From Clostridiales bacterium (lineage in GTDB: Bacteria; Bacillota; Clostridia; Peptostreptococcales; Anaerovoracaceae): DNA of 9,157 nucleotides. This document shows, one piece after another, positions 1 through 6,756 of this stretch. Each line of letters starts with the position of its first letter. Position 1 is the stretch's first letter. The stretch lies in the NCBI GenBank assembly GCA_003542355.1, contig DPKU01000183.1, forward strand, positions 1 through 9,157. The letters are read 5' to 3'. The notes below the pieces were generated by a model that had not been told where the DNA came from, made no database searches, and was given only the letters and a program-made list of their open reading frames with translations. The translations under genes were made by a program, and so were the position numbers.

Positions 1-491
1 TGGCCCAATTCAACGAGTGGCATTACGAAAGCGAACTGGATTGGAATTTACTGGATTTCCCCATGCACAGAAAGTACAAGCATTATATCAAAATGCTGAA
101 TCACTTTTATCTGATGCATTCGCCACTGTGGGAAATCGAAAACAGCTGGTCCGGCTTCGAGTGGCTGCAAGCATCGGATCAGGATAGCAATGTCATCGTA
201 TATATCAGGAGAGACCGAAGCGGAAATGAATTGATTTGTGTCGCCAATTTTTCAGCCGAAGAGCGAAGAGCTTATCGTTTCGGCGTTGCGAACAAAGGTC
301 CATACAAAACGGTATTCCAATCGGACTTGACGGAATTCGGCGGACAGGGCAGCCTTATAACGAGCATTCGGACGGATCGCTTGGAATCGAACGGCAAAGA
401 GTATTCTCTTTGCCTCACGATTCCGCCGCTCACGTTTTTGGTCCTGTCAGAAGCTTCTGCAGATCGTTTTATGGAAGGGAGGTCAACATGA
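1..491 (+). CDS. glgB: 1,4-alpha-glucan branching enzyme GlgB, C-terminal part (5' truncated by window edge)
   Basis: This is the last 162 codons of glgB, read in the frame that begins at base 3; the start lies outside the window. The enzyme (GH13) cuts alpha-1,4 chains and rejoins them as alpha-1,6 branches during cytoplasmic glycogen synthesis. What is visible is the end of the (beta/alpha)8 barrel (AQFNEWHYESELDWNLLD, then the HRKYKHYIKMLNHFYLMHSPLWE helix) and the C-terminal all-beta domain. The segment GFEWLQASDQDSNVIVYIRR and ICVANFSAEERRAYRFGVA matches the end of E. coli GlgB (FEWVDCDDADRSVISFLRR, VVCNFTPVPRHGYRIGVP), as I recall that sequence. The catalytic residues lie upstream and cannot be checked. 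The stop overlaps the glgC start as ATGA (488-491), suggesting translational coupling. Identification is firm; only completeness is unknown. Confidence 0.95.
   Translation, partial: AQFNEWHYESELDWNLLDFPMHRKYKHYIKMLNHFYLMHSPLWEIENSWSGFEWLQASDQDSNVIVYIRRDRSGNELICVANFSAEERRAYRFGVANKGPYKTVFQSDLTEFGGQGSLITSIRTDRLESNGKEYSLCLTIPPLTFLVLSEASADRFMEGRST
477..482 (+). promoter_or_regulatory. Ribosome binding site of glgC
   Basis: GGGAGG sits five bases before the ATG at 488, inside the last codons of glgB. It fixes the glgC start. The reading frame stays open back to an ATG at 236, but that ATG lies within glgB and has no such site. Confidence 0.85.
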
Positions 492-1687
492 GTTTTATCA
501 AGAAAAAAGATATGGTAGCCATGCTGTTGGCGGGAGGCCAGGGCAGCCGCTTGGGCGTACTGACCAAGGACGTGGCCAAACCAGCGGTCCCCTTTGGCGG
601 CAAATACCGGATCATCGATTTCCCGCTTTCCAACTGCATCAACTCCGACATCGACACCATCGGCGTGCTCACGCAATATCAGCCCATGGAACTGAACGCT
701 TACATCGGAAACGGACAACCCTGGGATCTGGATCGAATGTATGGCGGAGCACGGATCCTCCCGCCTTATGTCAGGGGGAAAGAAGGGGAATGGTACAAAG
801 GGACCGCCAATGCGATTTACCAGAACATTCCTTATCTCGAGCAATATTCTCCAAACTATGTGATCATTCTATCCGGAGATCACGTTTACAAGATGAATTA
901 TCGCTGGATGCTGGATCATCATATCAAAAAAGATGCAGATTGCACCATTGCCGTGATCGAAGTCCCCATCGAAGAAGCGAGCCGGTTTGGGGTCATGAAC
1001 ACCAATGAAAACCTACGCATCACGGAATTTGAAGAAAAGCCTGCCGAACCGAAAAGCAACCTGGCGTCCATGGGTGTATATATTTTTAATTGGCCGACAC
1101 TGAAGGAGTATCTGATACGGGACGAAGAAGACCCGAAATCTAGCAAGGATTTCGGCAAAAATGTGATTCCGGCCATGCTTACGGACAGCAAACGCCTTTA
1201 TGCATATAAATATTTAGGGTATTGGAAAGATGTCGGGACGATCGAATCTCTGTGGGAAGCCAATATGGATCTGCTCAAAGAAAAAGTATCGCTGGAGCTC
1301 TACGATCCCAGATGGAAGATTTATGCGCGCAATGGCAATCTGCCGCCGCAATACATCGGCAGGCACGCAAACATGAAGGAATCTCACGTATCCGAAGGCT
1401 GCTCTATCGAAGGGACCGTGGAGAACTCCATTATCTTCCCAAATGTGACGATCAAAAAAGGTGCCGTCGTTCGCCATTCTGTCGTGATGTCATCAACGAC
1501 GGTGGAAGAAAACGCTGAGGTTCACTATGCCATCATAGCAGAAGGCGTGACAATAGGCGAGGGTGCCGGTATCGGCACAGAACTTGATGAAGCCGCTATA
1601 CCGGCCATATCTGTCGTTGCAGACCGAGTGAGTATCAGCAGTGGTACGCGCATCGAAGCCGGAACAGTCGTAGACAGGGATCTATAG
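488..1687 (+). CDS. glgC: Glucose-1-phosphate adenylyltransferase catalytic subunit (ADP-glucose pyrophosphorylase)
   Basis: GlgC converts glucose-1-phosphate and ATP to ADP-glucose and pyrophosphate, the committed step of bacterial glycogen synthesis. The 399-residue product is close to Bacillus GlgC (about 380) and shorter than E. coli (431). The N-terminal nucleotidyltransferase domain has LLAGGQGSRLGVLT (13-26), KPAVPFGGKYRIIDFPLSN (31-49), WYKGTANAIYQN (102-113), LSGDHVYKMNY (128-138; D131 matches catalytic Asp142 of E. coli), FEEKP with K184 at the sugar-phosphate lysine (E. coli Lys195), LASMGVYIF and YWKDVGT. From about residue 300 the protein becomes a left-handed beta-helix of hexapeptide repeats (SEGCSIEGTVENSIIF onward). 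The E. coli activator residue Lys39 is replaced by D28, as expected for Firmicutes enzymes that do not respond to fructose-1,6-bisphosphate. The gene overlaps glgB by four bases and is followed nine bases later by glgD, its likely partner subunit. Confidence 0.97.
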   Translation: MSFIKKKDMVAMLLAGGQGSRLGVLTKDVAKPAVPFGGKYRIIDFPLSNCINSDIDTIGVLTQYQPMELNAYIGNGQPWDLDRMYGGARILPPYVRGKEGEWYKGTANAIYQNIPYLEQYSPNYVIILSGDHVYKMNYRWMLDHHIKKDADCTIAVIEVPIEEASRFGVMNTNENLRITEFEEKPAEPKSNLASMGVYIFNWPTLKEYLIRDEEDPKSSKDFGKNVIPAMLTDSKRLYAYKYLGYWKDVGTIESLWEANMDLLKEKVSLELYDPRWKIYARNGNLPPQYIGRHANMKESHVSEGCSIEGTVENSIIFPNVTIKKGAVVRHSVVMSSTTVEENAEVHYAIIAEGVTIGEGAGIGTELDEAAIPAISVVADRVSISSGTRIEAGTVVDRDL

Positions 1688-1691
1688 GAGG
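1686..1691 (+). promoter_or_regulatory. Ribosome binding site of glgD
   Basis: A perfect AGGAGG five bases before the ATG at 1697. It overlaps the stop codon of glgC (TAG, 1685-1687), so ribosomes finishing glgC reach the glgD initiation site directly. Confidence 0.85.
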
Positions 1692-1696
1692 TCGTT

Positions 1697-2824
1697 ATGA
1701 GTTATATGGGATTGATCTATTCGTATTCCGACAAAGAAAACCTTCGGGAACTCACAAGCACCCGCGCACTGGCGGCGTTGTCCATTGGCGGCAAATACAG
1801 GATTATTGACTTCGTACTCTCCAATTTTGTCAATTCCGGAATATTTGAAGTCTCTGTGATCGCTCGTACCAACTATCATTCTCTGATCGAACACCTTGGC
1901 TCCGGAGCCGAGTGGGACATGTCAAGAAAGAGGGGCGGCCTTCGCGTTCTGACTCCTTTTGCCAACAAGGAAGCCACTGACAGCGCACATATATACAGAG
2001 GCACGATCGATGCGCTTTCTAACCATCTGCACTCCATCAAAAAATCCATGGCAGAATTTGTAGTCTTGACCGGATCGAGAATTCTCTATACTATGGACTA
2101 CCGGGACATGATACGGGCGCATCAGGACACCGGTGCGGATGTGACCGTAGCCTACACAAATCATATGAACGGAACAAATCGAGTCCCCCAGGGATCTCCG
2201 ATGATCCACATGGACGAAGAGAAGCAGATCCGGGAAGTGGAAATCGTCAATGAGGAACAGGAAGAGCGGGAAGGCTCCTGGTGCATCGGTGTTTGCGTCA
2301 TCCGCAAAACACTGCTGGAATCCCTTATTGCAGACGCTATGTCGCATCAGCGTTATGATCTGTATACAGATATTCTGCAAAAGCTATCACCTGCATTGAA
2401 GGTCTATGGCTATGAATACAGCGGACATCTGCTGGAAATCAGCACGATCTCAACGTATATGGAAGCCAACAAGGCAATGCTGGATCCGGAGTTTTCGGCC
2501 AAAGTGTTTCAAAAGACTGTTTATACGAAAGTCAAAGACAGTGTGCCGGCGCGGTATGGACCAGAGTGCTATGTGGAGAATTCCATGATCGCTGATGGAT
2601 GTCAGATCATGGGCACTGTAATCAATTCCGTGATTTCCAGAGGTGTTCATATAGATAAGGGTGCCATCGTCAAAGACAGTATTATCATGCAGGATACCGA
2701 GATCATGGATCATGCCGTTGTGGAACACTCCATTTTGGACAAGGATGTGATCATACGGGACGGCAGGGAAGTGATCGGTCATCCGTCCTACCCGATCGTC
2801 CTTTCGAAGATGTCCATCGTCTAG
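1697..2824 (+). CDS. glgD: GlgD, non-catalytic ADP-glucose pyrophosphorylase subunit
   Basis: GlgD is a GlgC paralogue found mainly in Firmicutes; in Geobacillus it forms a heteromer with GlgC that is more active than GlgC alone. The product here has 375 residues. It keeps the fold-defining stretches LTSTRALAALSIGGKYRIID (19-38), DFVLSNFVNSG (38-48), HLGSGAEWDMSRKRGG (66-81, typical of GlgD) and YRGTIDAL (100-107), plus a C-terminal hexapeptide beta-helix (YVENSMIADGCQIMGTVINS onward). The catalytic apparatus is gone. There is no LAGGxGxRL nucleotide loop: the protein starts directly at MSYMGLIYSYSDKENLRELT. LSGDH of GlgC reads LTGSR, putting S127 at the catalytic aspartate, and the EEKP sugar-phosphate lysine motif is absent. 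A regulatory or structural role is therefore inferred. Its place directly after glgC supports stoichiometric co-expression. Confidence 0.95.
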   Translation: MSYMGLIYSYSDKENLRELTSTRALAALSIGGKYRIIDFVLSNFVNSGIFEVSVIARTNYHSLIEHLGSGAEWDMSRKRGGLRVLTPFANKEATDSAHIYRGTIDALSNHLHSIKKSMAEFVVLTGSRILYTMDYRDMIRAHQDTGADVTVAYTNHMNGTNRVPQGSPMIHMDEEKQIREVEIVNEEQEEREGSWCIGVCVIRKTLLESLIADAMSHQRYDLYTDILQKLSPALKVYGYEYSGHLLEISTISTYMEANKAMLDPEFSAKVFQKTVYTKVKDSVPARYGPECYVENSMIADGCQIMGTVINSVISRGVHIDKGAIVKDSIIMQDTEIMDHAVVEHSILDKDVIIRDGREVIGHPSYPIVLSKMSIV

Positions 2825-2834
2825 CGCGATCACA

Positions 2835-2840
2835 GAGAGG
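2835..2840 (+). promoter_or_regulatory. Ribosome binding site of glgA
   Basis: GAGAGG lies five bases before the ATG at 2846, in the 21-base gap after glgD. It is weaker than the glgC and glgD sites but well spaced. Confidence 0.7.
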
Positions 2841-2845
2841 TTTTT

Positions 2846-4276
2846 ATGCCGCACGTATTATATATTGCTTCGGAATGCGTTCCTTACGTGAAAAGCGGCG
2901 GTCTTGGGGATGTGCTGGGGACGCTGCCAAAATGTGCCGCTCGGGAAGGTGTCCGGGTATCGGTCCTGATGCCGTTGTATCGGCAGATCGATGAGACCTG
3001 GCGAAAAAAAATGACGTTTCTGGGTGCCAAGACCATATTGCTTTCCTGGAGAAAGCAATATGCCGGATTGTATCGATTGCAGAAAGATGGCGTCACATAT
3101 TATTTTATTGATAATAAGTACTATTTCGACAGGGATTCACTGTACGGTTTTTACGATGACGGAGAGCGGTTTGCCTTTTTCGCAAAGGCTGCTTTGGATC
3201 TGCTGCCGATGCTGGATGCTTTCCCGGACGTGTTGCACTGCAACGATTGGCAAACAGCGCTGGTGCCTGTTTACCTGAAAACTGCATATCAATGTCTCAG
3301 CCGCTATCGCCCTTTGCGTACAGTGTTTACGATCCACAACATCGAATACCAGGGCAAATTTGATCATGGGATGCTGGGAGATGTTCTGGGCTTGCGTGAG
3401 CAGAACAAAAATCTTTTAGACCTTCACGGCTGTATCAATTATATGAAAGGCGCCGTAGTCAGCTGTGACATTCTTACCACGGTCAGCCCGACCTACGCAA
3501 AAGAAATCCTCTATCCTTATTTTGGACGGGGATTGGAGCTTGTGATTCGAGAGAACGAATACAAGCTCTACGGGATCCTGAACGGGATCGATACCGAGCT
3601 GTACGACCCCGGAACCGATCCTCATTTAACGTCAAATTACGACGTCGGCTCGATGGCCCATAAGATCGACAACAAGAAAGCGCTCTCTGCAGAGTTGGGC
3701 CTCTCATTTCATGAGGATACACCGATGTTGGGCATGGTCACCCGATTGGTGCATCACAAAGGCCTTGATCTGGTGATGGGCGTTTTTGATGAAATGATGA
3801 AACGGGATCTTACGATGGTGATCCTGGGGACCGGTGATGCGAAATATGAAGACTGGTTTCGCGAAAAGGCCGGGCATTACTCTGGTAAGTTTTCATTTGT
3901 GACAGCGTTTTCCGGCCCGCTGGCCAGTCAAATCTATGGTGGAGCAGATTTCTTTCTGATGCCTTCGATCAGTGAGCCCTGCGGCCTGTCTCAAATGATC
4001 GCTCTGAACTATGGAACCATTCCCATCGTTCGAAAGACCGGCGGTCTGGCCGATACGATCCAACCTTTTTCGACGGAGACAGGACAGGGAAACGGCGTCA
4101 CATTCCAAGCGATCAATGCCCACGACATGCTGGATGCAGTGCAGCGCGGGCTTGAATATTACAAAGATACAAATCTTCGAAAACAGCTTATAATCAATGC
4201 GTTTGCAAGCGATCACAGCTGGAGGCTTTCTGCCGGAGCGTATATTGCACTCTATCGCCGACTGACCGATGAATGA
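2846..4276 (+). CDS. glgA: Glycogen synthase (ADP-glucose), GT5 family
   Basis: GlgA transfers glucose from ADP-glucose to the non-reducing end of alpha-1,4-glucan in the cytoplasm. At 476 residues it is almost exactly the length of E. coli GlgA (477), and key residues keep the same numbers. The N-terminal GT5 Rossmann domain carries VKSGGLGDV (15-23; K16 is the ADP-glucose lysine of the KTGGL motif), DVLHCNDWQT (128-137), FTIHNIEYQG (161-170) and TTVSPTYAKEI. The C-terminal GT-B domain has RLVHHKG (300-306, K305) and SEPCGLSQM with E377 and C379, matching E. coli Lys305 and Glu377. All expected catalytic residues are present, so the enzyme should be active. The start at 2846 begins right at the family N-terminus (MPHVLYIASECVPYVKSGGL). 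It sits between glgD, 21 bases upstream, and glgP, 23 bases downstream. Confidence 0.97.
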   Translation: MPHVLYIASECVPYVKSGGLGDVLGTLPKCAAREGVRVSVLMPLYRQIDETWRKKMTFLGAKTILLSWRKQYAGLYRLQKDGVTYYFIDNKYYFDRDSLYGFYDDGERFAFFAKAALDLLPMLDAFPDVLHCNDWQTALVPVYLKTAYQCLSRYRPLRTVFTIHNIEYQGKFDHGMLGDVLGLREQNKNLLDLHGCINYMKGAVVSCDILTTVSPTYAKEILYPYFGRGLELVIRENEYKLYGILNGIDTELYDPGTDPHLTSNYDVGSMAHKIDNKKALSAELGLSFHEDTPMLGMVTRLVHHKGLDLVMGVFDEMMKRDLTMVILGTGDAKYEDWFREKAGHYSGKFSFVTAFSGPLASQIYGGADFFLMPSISEPCGLSQMIALNYGTIPIVRKTGGLADTIQPFSTETGQGNGVTFQAINAHDMLDAVQRGLEYYKDTNLRKQLIINAFASDHSWRLSAGAYIALYRRLTDE

Positions 4277-4285
4277 GCACAAACC

Positions 4286-4293
4286 AGGAAGGA
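4286..4293 (+). promoter_or_regulatory. Ribosome binding site that decides the glgP start
   Basis: AGGAAGGA ends six bases before the ATG at 4300. The frame also offers an ATG at 4273 that overlaps the glgA stop as ATGA, but nothing like a Shine-Dalgarno sequence precedes it. Starting at 4300 also gives a family-typical length. Confidence 0.8.
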
Positions 4294-4299
4294 TTATTT

Positions 4300-6756
4300 A
4301 TGAATGAAGCATTAACGACTACTGAAATCCGTGAAGCCTTGCGAGACAAGCTTCAACGGCATTTCGGGCGGGATTCCGATACAGCGACGCGTAAGCAGAT
4401 CTACAGAGCGACCTGCTCGGTTCTGCGGGACATCATGACAGAACAGTGGATGGAACATCACTGCGACGAGCCGGGACACGAAGAAAAAGAAGTGATCTAT
4501 CTGTCCATGGAATTTCTTCCCGGCACATCGCTTCGGAACAATCTCTTTAACATGGATCTGACTGATATCTTTAAGGATGCTTTGGATCAGCTCGGCTTTG
4601 GATTGGAAGAGCTCCAGGATATGGAACCGGACGCAGGACTTGGGAACGGCGGTTTGGGCCGGCTCGCTTCCTGCTATTTGGATGCTTTGGCCACCCAAAG
4701 GATCTTCGGTCACGGAATGTCGATATGTTATGAATATGGGATATTCAAGCAGAAGATCGTAGATGGACAGCAAGTGGAGCTGCCCGATGATTGGCTGACC
4801 CTTGGCGATGTGTGGCTCGTTCATAAAGATGACGAAGCCGAAGAAGTTCGATTTGGCGGCAAGCTGGAAGAGCGTTGGACCTCCGAAGGAAAACTGAAGG
4901 TGATCCATAAAGAATACACCACCGTTGTGGCGCTTCCCCGGGATATGCTGATCACAGGGTATGACAGTCCGCTGCTCAATACGCTGCGCCTTTGGGAATC
5001 CACTTCACCCATTACGATCGATATGAAACTCTTTGCCGAAGGGAAATACCTGCAGTCCATGGAGGAAAAACACATGGCAGAGGTGATTTCCAAGATCCTT
5101 TATCCGGAGGACGCCCATCGGGAAGGGAAGCTGCTGCGCATGAAACAGCAGTATTTCTTTATTTCCGCATCGATGCAGTATCTCGTCAAAAAGCACTTCA
5201 GACAGTACGGCACCCTGGATAATTTTCAGGACAAGCTGGCGATCCATATCAACGATACCCATCCCACCATGGCGATCCCCGAACTGATACGAATCTTCGT
5301 GGACGATTACGGAATGGATTGGGATGATGCGTGGAATAAGGTCCGTCAATGTATTTCCTATACGAATCATACCGTCATGCCCGAGGCGCTGGAATGCTGG
5401 CCCGAAGAGCTGTTCAGGGAAACGTTGCCCAGACTGCATTCTCTGATTCTGGAGATCAACCGCCGTCAGCATGTCCGTCTGATGAAAAATTTCCCCAATC
5501 AAGAAGTATTGCACAACGAAATGGCTATTCTTGCCCAGGGGCAGATCCGGATGGCGAACCTTTGCGTGGAATCGGCGCATACAGTCAACGGCGTGTCGGA
5601 ATTGCACAGTAAGATCATTCGCAGCCAGCTGTTCCCGGGCTTTGCAAGGGAAACGCCGGAATTGTTCACAAGCGTCACCAACGGAATCGCTTATCGCCGG
5701 TGGCTGTGTCAGGCGAATCCGTCGCTTTGCGCATTGATCGAAGAACTGATCGGGCCCGGTTTTCGAAAGGATGCCGCCGAACTGGAACAGCTTCGTAAGT
5801 ATGCAAATGACGGCAATGTTCTATGCCGATTGGATGAGATCAAGAAAACCAATAAAATGGATCTGGCTGACTACGTAAAGGAGACCATGGATATCCGTTT
5901 GGACAGCGATTCGATTTTCGACGTCCAGGTGAAAAGACTGCATGAATACAAAAGACAGTTGATGAATCTGATTCATATACTGCACTTGTATCTCCGTATC
6001 AAGGAGGACCCAAACGCGGACATCCATCCAAGAACCTTTATTTTTGCCGCAAAATCCGCTGCCGGTTACTTTATGGCAAAGGAAATCATACGACTTGCCA
6101 ACAGTATTTCCAAAATGCTGGAAAAAGATCCTGCTGTGAGAGATCGGCTCAAAGTCGTATTTCTGGAGAACTATTCAGTATCCTTGTCTGAGCGGATCAT
6201 GCCGGCTGCAGAAGTGTCCGAACAGATCTCTCTGGCGGGAAAGGAAGCCTCCGGGACCGGCAACATGAAGCTGATGATCAACGGAGCCCTGACCATCGGG
6301 ACCCTGGACGGGGCAAACGTAGAGATCCATCGGCAGGTGGGGGATGAGAATATGTTTCTCTTCGGTATGCGCGTTGAAGAAGTGGAAGCTTTGACGTGCA
6401 GCGGATCATACAGCCCCTGGAATCTGATGCATTCCGATCCCGATCTATCCGCCATCCTTCGACTTCTGGCGGGAAAAATCGATGGATCCAGGTTTACAGA
6501 GGTGTTCCATTCCCTCACAGCGGGAGATCATAAAAACTCAGATGCCTACTACATCCTTCAGGATTTTGCGTCATATAAAGATGCGCAGAATAAGATCGAC
6601 GAAGCGTACCGGGATCGAAATCGCTGGAACCGTATGTCTCTGAACAATATCGCCGGTGCGGGTTTGTTTTCTGCTGATCGGGCCGTTCTGGAATATGCAG
6701 AAAGGATCTGGCATGTAGAACCTATGGTCAATGGAGGCTTCGATGCTGGTTTATGA
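4300..6756 (+). CDS. glgP: Glycogen/starch/maltodextrin phosphorylase, GT35 family
   Basis: GlgP removes glucose units from alpha-1,4-glucan ends with inorganic phosphate, giving glucose-1-phosphate; it needs pyridoxal phosphate. From the ATG at 4300 it has 818 residues (E. coli GlgP 815). Motifs in order: YLSMEFLPGTSLRNNL (67-82), GLGNGGLGRLASCYLDALA (from about 114), GIFKQKIVDGQQVELPDDWL, HINDTHPTMAIPEL (316-329), YTNHTVMPEALECWP, VTNGIAYRRWL, DVQVKRLHEYKRQLMN and the cofactor site KEASGTGNMKLMINGALTIG. In that site K657 should form the Schiff base with pyridoxal phosphate. All catalytic landmarks are present. One mild oddity is T76 where the family usually has arginine (EFL-x-GR). No N-terminal regulatory extension is visible, so allosteric control of the animal type is not expected. 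The amylase start lies inside its last 14 bases. Confidence 0.96.
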   Translation: MNEALTTTEIREALRDKLQRHFGRDSDTATRKQIYRATCSVLRDIMTEQWMEHHCDEPGHEEKEVIYLSMEFLPGTSLRNNLFNMDLTDIFKDALDQLGFGLEELQDMEPDAGLGNGGLGRLASCYLDALATQRIFGHGMSICYEYGIFKQKIVDGQQVELPDDWLTLGDVWLVHKDDEAEEVRFGGKLEERWTSEGKLKVIHKEYTTVVALPRDMLITGYDSPLLNTLRLWESTSPITIDMKLFAEGKYLQSMEEKHMAEVISKILYPEDAHREGKLLRMKQQYFFISASMQYLVKKHFRQYGTLDNFQDKLAIHINDTHPTMAIPELIRIFVDDYGMDWDDAWNKVRQCISYTNHTVMPEALECWPEELFRETLPRLHSLILEINRRQHVRLMKNFPNQEVLHNEMAILAQGQIRMANLCVESAHTVNGVSELHSKIIRSQLFPGFARETPELFTSVTNGIAYRRWLCQANPSLCALIEELIGPGFRKDAAELEQLRKYANDGNVLCRLDEIKKTNKMDLADYVKETMDIRLDSDSIFDVQVKRLHEYKRQLMNLIHILHLYLRIKEDPNADIHPRTFIFAAKSAAGYFMAKEIIRLANSISKMLEKDPAVRDRLKVVFLENYSVSLSERIMPAAEVSEQISLAGKEASGTGNMKLMINGALTIGTLDGANVEIHRQVGDENMFLFGMRVEEVEALTCSGSYSPWNLMHSDPDLSAILRLLAGKIDGSRFTEVFHSLTAGDHKNSDAYYILQDFASYKDAQNKIDEAYRDRNRWNRMSLNNIAGAGLFSADRAVLEYAERIWHVEPMVNGGFDAGL
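6733..6737 (+). promoter_or_regulatory. Ribosome binding site that decides the GH13 start
   Basis: GGAGG, inside the glgP coding sequence, stands five bases before the ATG at 6743. An in-frame ATG at 6731 would place this site inside the gene and has no good site of its own, so 6743 is preferred. Confidence 0.75.

Noticed and set aside
236..487. In-frame 84-codon N-terminal extension of glgC
   Set aside because: It lies wholly inside the glgB 3' end in another frame, encodes nothing GlgC-like, and a strong ribosome binding site precedes the ATG at 488.
4273..4299. Alternative glgP start overlapping the glgA stop as ATGA
   Set aside because: No ribosome binding site precedes it, whereas AGGAAGGA is correctly placed for the ATG at 4300. 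Translational reinitiation at 4273 cannot be wholly excluded.
4312..5607. Long open frames antisense to glgP (198 and 200 codons), and similar ones antisense to glgC, glgD and the amylase gene
   Set aside because: They follow the codon pattern of the real genes on the other strand, resemble no protein family I know, and have no convincing initiation sites.
6731..6742. Alternative GH13 start four codons upstream
   Set aside because: The GGAGG at 6733-6737 would then be inside the gene; it is ideally spaced for the ATG at 6743.
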